Source: Nitrobacter hamburgensis X14
GTDB lineage: Bacteria; Pseudomonadota; Alphaproteobacteria; Rhizobiales; Xanthobacteraceae
Assembly (NCBI RefSeq): GCF_000013885.1
Contig: NC_007964.1
Location: 558,001 to 622,000, forward strand
Reading direction: 5' to 3'
Length of the DNA stretch: 64,000 nucleotides
The notes beneath the pieces were generated by a model. It had not been told where the DNA came from and ran no database searches. It worked only from the letters and a program-made list of their open reading frames with translations. Shown piece by piece: positions 53,792 to 64,000 of this stretch. How positions within the stretch are numbered: position 1 is the stretch's first letter; every line of letters starts with the position of its first letter. The translations under genes and the position numbers were made by a program.

Positions 53792-54835
53792 ATGCGTCCG
53801 CAAGACATCCTGATGCCCGTCGCCGCCGGGCTGTATTGTAAGCCCGGCGACTTCCATATCGATCCGGTGCGGGCCGTGGACCGCGCGGTTATCACCCACG
53901 GTCATTCCGATCATGCCCGTCCGGGTCACGGGGCGGTGCTGGCGACGCAGGAAACGCTCGATATCATGCGGCTGCGTTACGGCGATGATTTCGGGGGTTC
54001 TGCGCAGGCGATTTCCTATGGCGAGGAGATCAAGCTCGGCGACGTCAGGGTCACATTCCACCCAGCCGGGCATGTGCTGGGCTCGGCGCAGGTCGCGGTC
54101 ACGCATGGCGGCGTCCGGATCGTTGCCTCCGGCGACTACAAGGATGTCCGCGACCCGACCTGTACGCCGTTCGAGGTGGTGCCGTGCGATGTCTTCATCA
54201 CCGAGGCCACGTTCGGACTGCCGGTGTTTCGTCATGGCGATGCGGCGTCGGAAGTGAACAAGCTGCTGGCCTCGGTCACGCTGTTTCCGGAACGCGCGCA
54301 TCTGGTCGGCGCTTATGCGCTTGGCAAGGCGCAGCGCGTGATCGCGCTGATCCGCGAGGCCGGCTACAGCGCACCGATCTATCTGCACGGCGCGATGGAC
54401 AAGGTCACGCACTACTATCAAAGCCGCGGCATCGCACTTGGCGACTTACGGACGGTCAAGGGGGTGAAGAAGGCCGACCTCGCGGGCACCGTCACGCTGG
54501 CGCCGCCATCGGCCACCGCGGATCTCTGGGCCCGGCGCTTTCCTGATCCGGTGACGGCGTTTGCGTCGGGCTGGATGCGGGTGCGCGCGCGGGCGCGCCA
54601 GCGCGGCGTCGAACTGCCGCTCGTCATATCGGATCATGCCGACTGGGGTGGCCTGATCCGCACCATCGCTGCGACAGGGGCCGGCGAGATCTGGGTGACG
54701 CACGGCCAGGAAGATGCGCTGGTGCATTGGTGCACGACGAAAGGCCTCGTCGCGCGCCCGCTGGCGCTGGTCGGCTACGGCGACGAGGACAGCGGAGAGG
54801 ATGCAGCGCCCGCCGCTGAGGCGCGCGACGAATGA
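53792..54835 (+). CDS. Ligase-associated metallo-beta-lactamase-fold DNA exonuclease
   Basis: 347 residues. Metal-binding motif THGHSDHARPGHG (about 35-47), GHVLGSAQV (metal His about 99), SGDYKDVRDPT (metal Asp about 115) and a late VISDHADWGG (about 278) typify the exonuclease group that is encoded beside bacterial ATP-dependent DNA ligases. It is related to CPSF73-like and SNM1-like nucleases, and a role in end processing before ligation is inferred from gene linkage. The next gene, a DNA ligase, overlaps it by four bases (ATGA). Confidence 0.93.
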   Translation: MRPQDILMPVAAGLYCKPGDFHIDPVRAVDRAVITHGHSDHARPGHGAVLATQETLDIMRLRYGDDFGGSAQAISYGEEIKLGDVRVTFHPAGHVLGSAQVAVTHGGVRIVASGDYKDVRDPTCTPFEVVPCDVFITEATFGLPVFRHGDAASEVNKLLASVTLFPERAHLVGAYALGKAQRVIALIREAGYSAPIYLHGAMDKVTHYYQSRGIALGDLRTVKGVKKADLAGTVTLAPPSATADLWARRFPDPVTAFASGWMRVRARARQRGVELPLVISDHADWGGLIRTIAATGAGEIWVTHGQEDALVHWCTTKGLVARPLALVGYGDEDSGEDAAPAAEARDE

Positions 54836-56517
54836 ACCGCTTCGCCGAACTGCTCGATCGCCTCGCCTATGAACCCGGCCGCAACAACAAGCTGCGGCTG
54901 ATCACGGCGTATTTTCGCGATACGCCGGATCCGGATCGCGGCTACGCGCTGGCTGCGCTCACCGGCGAATTGTCATTCAAACACGCCAAGGCCGGTCTGG
55001 TTCGCAATCTGATCGCCGCGCGCGCCGATCCGGTGCTGTTCGCGCTGTCCTATGATTATGTCGGCGATCTTTCCGAGACGGTGGCGCTGATGTGGCCGCA
55101 AACTCCCTTCCCCCCGCGAAGCAGCGGGGAGGGAGAAAAGAGCTGCCACAACAACCTGCCCCCTCCAACTCTCACGGACGTTGTCACCACGCTGCGGACG
55201 CTCGGCAAGGCCGACCTGCCGGCGCAACTTGCGCACTGGCTCGACGAACTCGACGAGACCGGGCGCTGGGCGTTGCTGAAACTCGTCACCGGCGCGATGC
55301 GGATCGGTGTGTCCGCGCGGCTCGCCAAGACCGCCGCGGCCGCGCTAGGGGATAAGGACGCGCACGATGTCGAGCTGATCTGGCCCGGCCTTGCGCCGCC
55401 TTATCTAGACCTGTTCGCATGGCTCGAAGGTCGTGGCGACAAACCGGTCAATCTCGATCCCGCGCCGTTCCGCCCGGTGATGCTGGCGCACGCGATCGAG
55501 GATGCCGATTTCGCGAATCTCGATGCCGCCGATTTCACCGCCGAGTGGAAATGGGACGGCATCCGCGTGCAGGCAGTCAGCGGCCGTGACGAGCATGGCG
55601 ATGTCGCGACCCGGCTCTATTCGCGCACCGGCGAGGACATCACCACCGGCTTTCCGGATTTGCTGCCGTCGCTAAGGTTACCCGGCGCGGTAGACGGCGA
55701 GTTGCTGGTGGTGCGTGACGGACAAGTGCAATCGTTCAACGTCCTGCAACAGCGGTTGAACCGGAAGGCGGTGACGCCCAGGCTGATGAAGGAATTTCCG
55801 ATCCACCTGCGCGCCTACGACCTGCTCGACGACGGCGATAGCGATCTGCGCGAGTTGCCGTTCGACGACCGGCGGCGACGGCTCGTTGATTTTATCGCAG
55901 CGCTTGACGACTCGCGTATCGACCTCTCGCCGCAGGTGCCCTTCGCCACATGGGGCGAACTCGCGGCAGCCCGCGCCGACCCGGCCGCAGCCGGTGCGGA
56001 TGCCGACGCCGTCGAGGGCATCATGCTGAAGCGCCGCGACGCGCCGTATCTGCCGGGTCGCCCCAGGGGCCTGTGGTGGAAATGGAAGCGCGATCCGCAT
56101 GTCATCGACGCCGTGCTGATGTATGCGCAGCGCGGCCACGGCAAGCGCTCGTCCTACTACTCGGACTACACCTTCGGAGTCTGGACCGCGATCGATGGCG
56201 ACGAGCAACTGGTGCCGGTCGGCAAGGCCTATTTCGGTTTCACCGACGAGGAACTGCTGCAGATCGACCGTTTCGTCCGCCGCAACACCACCGAGAGCTT
56301 CGGCCCGGTGCGCCATGTCGTGCATGAGCCCGATCACGGGCTGGTGCTGGAAATCGCCTTCGAGGGATTGCAGCGTTCGGCCCGGCACAAATCCGGCGTG
56401 GCGATGCGCTTTCCCCGCATCAGCCGATTGCGCTGGGACAAACCACCGCGCGAGGCCGACCGGCTGGAGACGCTGGAGCGGATGCTTCGGTCCGGGGCCA
56501 CGATTCAGTCCGCGTGA
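54832..56517 (+). CDS. ATP-dependent DNA ligase with an in-frame repeat insertion
   Basis: 561 residues. An N-terminal DNA-binding domain (about 1-200), then nucleotidyltransferase motif I EWKWDGIR (catalytic Lys about 238), motif III DGELLVV, motif IV EGIMLKRRDAPY and motif V WWKWKRDPHVIDAV, followed by an OB-fold C-terminus (AYFGFTDEELLQIDRFVRRN). It belongs to the bacterial ligase group (LigC/LigB-like) linked to the exonuclease. Residues about 91-105 (TPFPPRSSGEGEKSC) come from a GC-rich palindromic repeat inserted in frame. The catalytic motifs remain intact, so activity is likely. Confidence 0.94.
   Translation: MNRFAELLDRLAYEPGRNNKLRLITAYFRDTPDPDRGYALAALTGELSFKHAKAGLVRNLIAARADPVLFALSYDYVGDLSETVALMWPQTPFPPRSSGEGEKSCHNNLPPPTLTDVVTTLRTLGKADLPAQLAHWLDELDETGRWALLKLVTGAMRIGVSARLAKTAAAALGDKDAHDVELIWPGLAPPYLDLFAWLEGRGDKPVNLDPAPFRPVMLAHAIEDADFANLDAADFTAEWKWDGIRVQAVSGRDEHGDVATRLYSRTGEDITTGFPDLLPSLRLPGAVDGELLVVRDGQVQSFNVLQQRLNRKAVTPRLMKEFPIHLRAYDLLDDGDSDLRELPFDDRRRRLVDFIAALDDSRIDLSPQVPFATWGELAAARADPAAAGADADAVEGIMLKRRDAPYLPGRPRGLWWKWKRDPHVIDAVLMYAQRGHGKRSSYYSDYTFGVWTAIDGDEQLVPVGKAYFGFTDEELLQIDRFVRRNTTESFGPVRHVVHEPDHGLVLEIAFEGLQRSARHKSGVAMRFPRISRLRWDKPPREADRLETLERMLRSGATIQSA
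55103..55135. repeat. CTCCC...GGGAG palindromic repeat inside the DNA ligase gene
   Basis: CTCCCTTCCCCCCGC-GAAGCA-GCGGGGAGGGAG, the same type of element as at 29100-29205 and 59401-59430, here within a coding sequence and in frame. The following bases to about 55147 may belong to the insertion. Confidence 0.82.
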
Positions 56518-56620
56518 ACAGGACCATTGACGGCGGAATGCTGGTTCCCCATCTGCCTCACGCTGTTTATGGTTTATGCTGTTGATGTGCGCGGGTGCTG
56601 ACGCCCGCAGGAGAGCTACG

Positions 56621-56926
56621 ATGCCGAACGACGATACCCGGAACTTGCGGGTCAGCCACGACAGCCTGTCGCGTTTCCTGGGCGGCTCGCCGCTGGCGGT
56701 TGTGTTTCGCCTCATCCTGCTGTCGACGCTGGTCGGGGTGGTGCTCGCGGCGATCGGCTTCGACCCCTGGAATATCGTGCACAGCATTCGCCTGCTGGTC
56801 GAACGCGTCTGGAATCTCGGCTTCGATGCGATCAACGGATTGTGGCGCTACTTCCTGCTCGGCGCCGTCATCGTGATTCCGATCTGGCTGTTGTCGCGCC
56901 TGTTCGGCGCGCCGCGCGGGCGGTAG
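56621..56926 (+). CDS. DUF6460-like small membrane protein
   Basis: 101 residues from ATG 56621 (AGGAGAGC upstream). The soluble start SHDSLSRFLGGSPLAVVFRL leads into two hydrophobic helices: about 26-47 (VVFRLILLSTLVGVVLAAIG) and 75-97 (WRYFLLGAVIVIPIWLLSRLF). This arrangement matches the DUF6460 family of Rhizobiales. Function is unknown. The TAG stop is the first three bases of the following composite repeat. Confidence 0.8.
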   Translation: MPNDDTRNLRVSHDSLSRFLGGSPLAVVFRLILLSTLVGVVLAAIGFDPWNIVHSIRLLVERVWNLGFDAINGLWRYFLLGAVIVIPIWLLSRLFGAPRGR

Positions 56927-57096
56927 AGCATGATCCCGAAAAGTGGAAACCGGTTTTCGGATAAGATCATGCTCAATCAAAATGCGTTTTCGAGCGAAGC
57001 ATGTCCCTCGGCCTTGACCCGAGGATGGATACCGGTTCGCGTGAAGAAAACGCGTCAATTCAAAATCATAGAGCCTCATAAAAGAAAAGGCTCTAG
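56924..57096. repeat. Composite repeat: type-B palindrome joined to a TAGAGC-family copy (reverse)
   Basis: TAGAGCATGATCCCGAAAAG, TGGAAACCGGTTTTCGGATA and AGATCATGCTC (56924-56971), then a long-form TAGAGC copy with GCGTTTTCGAGCGAAGCATG, TCCCTCGGCCTTGACCCGAG, GATGGATACCGGTTCGCG, GAAGAAAACGCGTC, AAAATCATAGAGCC and AAAAGGCTCTAG. Left edge supplies the stop of the DUF6460-like gene and right edge that of pyrD. Confidence 0.9.
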
Positions 57097-58187
57097 GCTG
57101 GCCAATCTTCCGCCGTCATTGTCGCGGCGTCCGCGCCGACGATGTCCGACAGCGAGTCGTGTCCCGTCCGCAGCAGCGTCGACATCAGATCGCGCTTGAT
57201 GTCGTCGACCAGCCCGAGTCCCTTGTAGACCAGCGACGAATAAAGCTGGATCAGGGTAGCACCGGCGCGAATCTTGGTCAGTGCGGCGCCGCCGGAGTCG
57301 ATGCCGCCGGCCCCTACAAGCGGGAACGCGCCCTCGGTGCGCACATAGGTTTCCGCCACCATTCGGGTCGACAGCCGGAACAGCGGCCGTCCCGACAGCC
57401 CGCCCTGTTCTTTTGCACGCGATTGATCGCGCAAGCTCGATGGCCGCGCCAATGTCGTGTTGCCGACGATCATGCCGTCGATGCGGCGCGAGCGCGCGAT
57501 GTGCACGACGTCATCGAGTTCGGCCAACGTCAGGTCGGGCGCGATCTTGAGCAGCACCGGCGTGTCGCCGGCATTCTGACGGACCCGCTCGCGGGCGTCG
57601 ATCACCCTTGCCAGCAACTCGTTGAGCGCGTCCGCCTGCTGCAGGTTGCGCAGGGCCGGCGTATTGGGCGACGACACGTTGACGGTGAAATAGCTCGCCA
57701 CCGGCGCGAAGATTTCGATCAGCCTGACATAGTCGGCGACGCGATTGCCCGAGTCCTTGTTGGCGCCGACGTTGACGCCGACGATGCCGCCGGAATGCGC
57801 GCGGGCCGCCAGCCGGCGCAGCACGACGTGGGCGCCGTCGTTGTTGAATCCCATGCGGTTGATCACGCCCTCGTCGCGTTCGAGCCGGAACACACGCGGG
57901 CGCGGATTGCCGGGCTGCGGCCTCGGCGTTACCGAACCGATCTCGACAAAGCCGAATCCCAGTTTCAGCAGCGCGTCCGGGACTTCGGCGCTCTTGTCAA
58001 AGCCGGCGGCCATGCCGATCGGGTTGGGAAAATTCAAACCGAAGGCGCGAACCGCGAGTTTCGGATCGTCAGCGCGCTGGCGTATCGGCGGCAGCAGCCG
58101 CAATCCCTGCAACGCCATGCGATGCGCGTCCTCGGGATCGAGCCAGCGCAACAGCGGCAGCGAGAAATTGTCGAAGGCGCGGATCAC
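57093..58187 (-). CDS. pyrD: Dihydroorotate dehydrogenase (quinone), class 2
   Basis: 364 residues from GTG 58187. The N-terminal helical segment (SLPLLRWLDPEDAHRMALQG) is the membrane/quinone-tunnel part of class 2 enzymes. GLNFPNPIGMAAGFDKSAE binds FMN, NVSSPNTPALRNLQ carries the catalytic Ser, and GAGGIDSGGAAL lies near the C-terminus. It oxidises dihydroorotate in pyrimidine synthesis at the inner membrane. It overlaps the upstream DUF952 gene (GTGA), and its TAG stop is formed by a repeat edge. Confidence 0.97.
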   Translation of the reverse strand: MIRAFDNFSLPLLRWLDPEDAHRMALQGLRLLPPIRQRADDPKLAVRAFGLNFPNPIGMAAGFDKSAEVPDALLKLGFGFVEIGSVTPRPQPGNPRPRVFRLERDEGVINRMGFNNDGAHVVLRRLAARAHSGGIVGVNVGANKDSGNRVADYVRLIEIFAPVASYFTVNVSSPNTPALRNLQQADALNELLARVIDARERVRQNAGDTPVLLKIAPDLTLAELDDVVHIARSRRIDGMIVGNTTLARPSSLRDQSRAKEQGGLSGRPLFRLSTRMVAETYVRTEGAFPLVGAGGIDSGGAALTKIRAGATLIQLYSSLVYKGLGLVDDIKRDLMSTLLRTGHDSLSDIVGADAATMTAEDWPA

Positions 58188-58528
58188 GGCGCAAGCTCCG
58201 GGATGTCATGATAGCCGTCCGGCCGTGCGCGCATGTCCAGCACCGCCGTGACATGGCCGAGATCGAGCTCGCAATAGAGATGCGGAAACAGCTCGCCGCC
58301 GCGCGAGACTTCCCAGCGCAGCGTCTCGCCGCGTGCATCGGCATCGATCGCGATCAGGAGCAGCCCGGTCTGGCCAACGAAGTGCTTGCGGGCCGTGCCT
58401 TCGAGCTGGGACGCGGTGGAAAAATGAATGAATCCGTCGCGCAGATCGTCGGCGCTGCCGCGAAAAACGCCGTGCCGTTCGGCCTCTCGCCAGGCCGAGG
58501 CAGGACAGATTTTGTAGATCGTACGCAC
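58184..58528 (-). CDS. DUF952 domain protein
   Basis: 114 residues from GTG 58528, where the typical VRTIYKICPASAWREAE starts; an ATG at 58579 would add 17 residues that are not family-like. The DUF952 pattern GxxxDLRDGFIHFSTASQLEGTA and LRWEVSRGGELFPHLYCEL is clear. The fold is related to ADP-ribosyltransferases, but no activity is established. It is translationally coupled to pyrD by a four-base overlap, a pairing common in Rhizobiales. Confidence 0.85.
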   Translation of the reverse strand: MRTIYKICPASAWREAERHGVFRGSADDLRDGFIHFSTASQLEGTARKHFVGQTGLLLIAIDADARGETLRWEVSRGGELFPHLYCELDLGHVTAVLDMRARPDGYHDIPELAP

Positions 58529-58761
58529 GTGTGCCCCGAGCCCGTCATTGCGCTCCCCCAAGATGCTGAAAAAGCGCATGATCTTGTTACCGCTCGCCTA
58601 GATTGCAGCGGACCATGCTTGACCGTATCGGTGGCCCGGTCGCACTTCAAGAGCCGCATTTTACTCTCCGGCACATTGCAGGTCTGCGTCGGTTGAGGTA
58701 ATAATTCCTAGTTCTTGACAAAATTCACCGCCCCCGGGGAGCGGACATCAGGACGCGCCAC

Positions 58762-59394
58762 ATGGCCATGCTGACACACGCCCAGATATGGACGGCGCTG
58801 GATCGTCTCGCGGAGCGTTCCGGCCTGTCGCCGTCGGGCCTTGCGAGAAAGGCCGGGCTCGACCCGACCACCTTCAACAAATCGAAACGCATCACCGGCG
58901 ACGGCCGCGAGCGGTGGCCCTCAACCGAGTCGGTCGCGAAAGCGCTCGCCGCCACCGATACCGCGATCGACACCTTCGTGCAGTTCATCGAGGATACGGC
59001 GCGCGCGACGCAGGCGGTGCCGCTGCTCGGTTTCGCCGAGGCCGGCGCCGGCGGCTATTTCGACGATGGCGGCTTCCCTGTCGGCAAGGGCTGGGACGAG
59101 GTGGGTCTTCCCTCCGTCCATGACGAGCACGCCTATGCGCTGGAGATATCCGGCGACTCGATGAAGCCCGCCTATCGCGACGGCGACGTTATCGTGGTCT
59201 CGCCGGGGACGTCGATTCGGCGCGGCGACCGTGTGGTGGTGAAGACCAGGGACGGCGAGGTGATGGTGAAGGAACTCAAGCGCCGAACCGCGAAGATGAT
59301 TGAACTGCAATCGCTCAATCCGAATCACGTCAACCGCACGCTGGCCGCCTCCGACGTGGAATGGATCGCGCGGATCGTGTGGGCGAGCCAATGA
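58762..59394 (+). CDS. S24-family helix-turn-helix repressor-like protein
   Basis: 210 residues. N-terminal HTH (about 5-60, with AERSGLSPSGLARKAGLDPT and TFNKSKR) followed by an S24/LexA-like C-terminal domain. SGDSMKPAYRDGDVIVV carries the Ser nucleophile (about 133) and VVVKTRDGEVMVKEL the Lys (about 161), so the Ser-Lys dyad looks intact. A GFAEAGAGG stretch (about 92-100) could be the Ala-Gly cleavage site. It resembles phage C2-type and stress regulators. No phage genes are nearby and targets are unknown. Confidence 0.88.
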   Translation: MAMLTHAQIWTALDRLAERSGLSPSGLARKAGLDPTTFNKSKRITGDGRERWPSTESVAKALAATDTAIDTFVQFIEDTARATQAVPLLGFAEAGAGGYFDDGGFPVGKGWDEVGLPSVHDEHAYALEISGDSMKPAYRDGDVIVVSPGTSIRRGDRVVVKTRDGEVMVKELKRRTAKMIELQSLNPNHVNRTLAASDVEWIARIVWASQ

Positions 59395-59395
59395 C

Positions 59396-59433
59396 CTCTT
59401 CTTCTCTCTCCCGCTTGCGGGAGAGAGAAGAGC
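59396..59433. terminator. Palindromic repeat acting as a likely bidirectional terminator
   Basis: CTTCTCTCTCCCGC/GCGGGAGAGAGAAG (59401-59414 and 59417-59430) in the gap between the convergent S24 gene and acs. It has a stem of 13 or more bp but no T-run. It belongs to the CTCTCCCGC repeat type seen at 29.1 kb. Confidence 0.6.
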
Positions 59434-59457
59434 CGGCGCGATTTTGAGCGAACCGAT

Positions 59458-61416
<1,959 letters not shown>

Positions 61417-61830
61417 CGTCATTGCTCCACCGCAGGACCCGCGTTCGCAACAGAGCCGGGTCCGTCTTCACCGTTGCGACGATTATGCGTCGCGACGCGG
61501 TACGGCGACAAGCCGTCGGCCCTAGATTCTGATTCAACTGCGTTAAACCAGAATCCAGCCGTACCCTTTTGATTGAGCATGATCTTATCCGAAAACCGGG
61601 TTTCCACTTTTCGGGATCATGCTCTAGAACTTTGGTCGGACGGCCGTGCTGCTGCGCGTCTGGTAACATATAACCATACCGCGGCCGAAATTCGAGGTTA
61701 TGCGGGCTCATTTCCGCCGATTCTATCGTTGTGCCACTGCACCTCGTCATCGCGCTCGAGTCGCGGATCGTCGCTTTTACCCTCCAAAAAGTGGATTGCC
61801 GGATCAGGTCCGGCGGCGACTTGGCACCCC
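61417..61830. other. Intergenic region between acs and the EVE-domain gene
   Basis: 414 bases. It holds a GATTCTG...CAGAATC hairpin (about 61525-61557), the type-B palindrome at 61575-61627 and a GGATCAGGTCCGGCGGCGAC repeat-like fragment near 61802. No ORF is supported. Confidence 0.55.
61575..61627. repeat. GATC...GATC palindrome (type B)
   Basis: GAGCATGATCTTATCCGAAA, ACCGGGTTTCCACTTTTCGG and GATCATGCTCTAG form a near-perfect 53-base palindrome. The right end carries the CTAG edge. Confidence 0.88.
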
Positions 61831-62244
61831 TTATAGTCCGCCCATCTTGCAGACCATCTTCCATTCCGCCGGCGTCACCGGCTGCACCGAGAGGCGGGAG
61901 TATTTGACCAGCGCCATATCGGCCAGGCGCTTGTCGGCCTTGACGGCGGCGATCGTCACCGGCGTTTTCAGCGGCTTGTCCGCCTTGATATCGACGCAGA
62001 CGAACCTGCCGGTCTTGTCGGTGGGGTCGGGATAGGCCTCGCGGATGATTTCGGCGATACCGACGATCTCCTTGCCCTCGTTGGAATGATAGAAGAAGGC
62101 TTGGTCGCCTTTTTTCATGGCGACGAGGTTCTGCCGCGCCGTGAAGTTGCGCACGCCGGTCCAGGCCTCGCCTTTGGCGCCCTTCGCTACCTGCTGCTGC
62201 CACGACCACGCCGAAGGCTCCGATTTCACCAGCCAGTACGCCAT
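61831..62244 (-). CDS. EVE-domain protein
   Basis: 137 residues. MAYWLVKSEPSAWSWQQQ is the standard EVE start; NFTARQNLVAMKKGDQAFFYHSN and IAEIIREAYPDPTD follow the family pattern, and the end EWKMVCKMGGL is normal. EVE domains are PUA-like folds that read modified bases in nucleic acids; housekeeping members have no assigned role. It starts 2 bases after the gpsA stop, so tsaD-gpsA-EVE form one operon. Confidence 0.95.
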   Translation of the reverse strand: MAYWLVKSEPSAWSWQQQVAKGAKGEAWTGVRNFTARQNLVAMKKGDQAFFYHSNEGKEIVGIAEIIREAYPDPTDKTGRFVCVDIKADKPLKTPVTIAAVKADKRLADMALVKYSRLSVQPVTPAEWKMVCKMGGL

Positions 62245-62246
62245 CG

Positions 62247-63227
62247 CTATCCCTCCGCCCGGAACGGCCGTGTCAGCAGATTGTCGATGGCCGCATCGAT
62301 CGTCAATCGGCCGGCGAGAATGGCGGCGACCGCGTTTGCGACGGGCATCTCGACACCATTCGCCGCCGCCAGTTCGAGCAGCGCCGGCGCGGTGAACGCG
62401 CCTTCGCTGAGTTTGCCGCGCGGCGCGCTTTCGCCACGCCCGAGTGCGATGCCGAGCGAGAAATTGCGCGACTGCGGGCTCGAACAGGTGAGGATGAGAT
62501 CGCCGAGGCCGGACAGACCGGAAAGCGTCTCGCTGCGCGCGCCGCAGGCGAGTCCAAGACGCACCAGTTCGCTGAATCCGCGCGTGGTCAGTGCGGCCTG
62601 CGCCGAGGCGCCGAGTTGTTTGCCGACCACGATTCCGGCCGCGATCGCGAGGACGTTTTTCGCGGCGCCGCCGATCTCGACGCCGCGCAGATCGGTGGTG
62701 TGATAGGGGCGGAAGGCGGCCGAGCCCAGCGCATGGACCAGCGCAACTGCCATCGCTTCGTCTTTCGCCGCCAGCGTCACCGCGGTCGGCAGCCCCCGCG
62801 CCACGTCGTCGGCAAAACTCGGTCCGGACAGGATCGCGGGCACGGTTTGAGGGGCGGCCTCTTCGATCACCTCGGTCATGAAGCGCCGCGTGCCGTGCTC
62901 GATGCCCTTGGCGCTGGCGATGACGGGCGTCCCCGCCGCAAGATGCGGGGCCAATGCTGCGACCGCCGTGCGCGAATTCTGGGCGGGGACCGCGATCACG
63001 ATGATATCGGCGCGGCCGGCAGCGGCGAGGTCATGCGTCACAACGATGCTGCGGTCGAGGGGAATGCCGGGCAGGCGCGGATTGTCCCGCGTCGCCGAGA
63101 TCGCCGCCGCCGTCGCCGCGTCGCGCGCATACAGCGTCACCTCGCGTCCCGCGCGCGCGGCGACGCCGGCCAGCGCCGTGCCCCAGGCTCCGGCGCCGAT
63201 CACGGAGACGCGGTTGAGAGTTTTCAT
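62247..63227 (-). CDS. gpsA: Glycerol-3-phosphate dehydrogenase [NAD(P)+]
   Basis: 326 residues. Rossmann [17 protein letters not shown] (about 10-26), the catalytic Lys in [13 protein letters not shown] (about 190), [10 protein letters not shown], and [23 protein letters not shown] region written here as [14 protein letters not shown] (about 245). It reduces dihydroxyacetone phosphate to glycerol-3-phosphate for phospholipids. It lies 13 bases after the tsaD stop. Confidence 0.97.
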
Positions 63228-63240
63228 CGCGACAACGCCT

Positions 63241-64000
63241 TCAAAATCCGGCGCGGGTGTTGGCGAAGCCCGCAGGCGCGTGGGCGTTGGCGTCGAGCAG
63301 CCAGCGGGCGCGCGGAGGAGCCTCGAGGGTGTCGGTCAATCCGGCCGCCAGCCGTTCGGCGCCGGCCCATGCGATCATGGCGCCATTGTCGGTGCACAAG
63401 GCCGGCGGCGGGATGATGAGCATGGTCTGTGCCCTGGCGGCGACGCCCTCGAGCGCGCCGCGGATCGCCTGATTGGCGGCGACGCCGCCGGCTGCGACCA
63501 GCGCGCGCGGCGTGCCGAACCGCTCCCGAAACAGCTCGAGGCCGACGCCGAGCCGATCCGCGGTCGCCTCCAGCACGGCGGCCTGAAACCCGGCGCAGAG
63601 GTCGTTGATGTCCCGCGGCCGCAGCGGGTCGATGCGACCGGCCTCGTTGCGCACCGCCGTCTTCAGGCCGGAGAGCGAAAAGTTGGCGTCGGGGCGTCCG
63701 AGCATCGGCCGCGGAAAGTTGAATCGTTTGGCGTCGCCGTCAGCCGCGGCGCGCTCGACCTGCGGGCCGCCGGGGTAGGGCAGGCCGAGCATCTTCGCCA
63801 CCTTGTCGAAGGCTTCGCCCATGGCATCGTCGACCGTGGTGCCGAGCCGGACATAGTTGCCGACGCCGAGCACCGCGACGATCTGGGTATGGCCGCCGGA
63901 GGCGAGGAACAGGCAGTAGGGAAATTCGAGCGCAGAGGTCAGCCGCGGCGTCAGCGCGTGGGCTTCGAGATGATTGACCGCGATCAGCGGCGTCCGATGC
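63241..64000 (-). CDS. tsaD: tRNA N6-threonylcarbamoyladenosine transferase TsaD, C-terminal part
   Basis: The frame is open to the window edge, so the N-terminus is missing; about 252 residues are visible. The metal-binding HLEAHAL lies near the start of the visible part, followed by [30 protein letters not shown], the [12 protein letters not shown] loop, [12 protein letters not shown] and [11 protein letters not shown]. TsaD with TsaB and TsaE adds threonylcarbamoyl to A37 of ANN-reading tRNAs. It is the first gene of the tsaD-gpsA-EVE operon within view. Confidence 0.97.

Overview
The window is a high-GC alphaproteobacterial chromosome segment. Gene order (S4 protein-ferredoxin-CarD; rplU-rpmA-GNAT-obgE-proBA-nadD-rsfS-rlmH-envC-ctpA-deacetylase-rppH; atpHAG-ohr-DC; mdh-sucCD-sucAB-lpdA), protein sequences and interspersed palindromic repeats fit the Bradyrhizobium/Rhodopseudomonas/Nitrobacter group (Nitrobacteraceae). 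The genus cannot be fixed from the sequence alone; Nitrobacter is a guess.

Layout. 1-4.2 kb: 3' part of a helicase-related gene, an HSP15-like S4 protein, a 7Fe ferredoxin (fdxA) and a CarD regulator. 4.4-7.8 kb: envelope and stress genes on the minus strand (M48 lipoprotein protease, SNase-like protein, GlsB-like and YidB-like proteins). 8.1-10 kb: tRNA-Arg(CCT), an IS5-type insertion sequence with CTAG target duplication, and tRNA-Ser(CGA). 10.6-11.7 kb: a ROK-type sugar-kinase-like protein whose halves appear in swapped order. 12.1-25.3 kb: ribosome, GTPase, proline, NAD and cell-wall genes on the plus strand. 25.6-31.3 kb: F1 ATP synthase genes on the minus strand, with an Ohr/OsmC peroxidase gene between atpG and atpD. 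32-36 kb: rlpA, priA and xerC. 35.9-46.3 kb: TCA-cycle block on the minus strand (mdh, sucC, sucD, sucA, sucB, lpdA), interrupted between sucB and lpdA by two AT-richer orphan genes and a duplicated sucB 3' end. 46.4-49 kb: zapE, thpR and a GDSL esterase, diverging from an ABC transporter (49.1-52.5 kb). 52.8-57 kb: a Bax1-I protein, an exonuclease/DNA ligase pair and a small membrane protein. 57.1-64 kb: pyrD, a DUF952 protein, an S24 repressor-like protein, acs, an EVE protein, gpsA and the 3' part of tsaD.

Most of the window is conserved core genome. The unusual signals are: (i) a modular palindromic repeat family with TAGAGC...GCTCTA ends, whose edge repeatedly supplies the stop codon of the adjacent gene and into one copy of which the IS has inserted at CTAG; (ii) the two-gene AT-rich insert bounded by a 73-bp near-identical duplication of the sucB 3' end; (iii) the apparently circularly permuted ROK protein with a Lys/Asp-rich tail; (iv) a palindromic repeat inserted in frame inside the DNA ligase gene; (v) ohr embedded in the ATP synthase cluster. 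No CRISPR array, prophage or rRNA operon was found.
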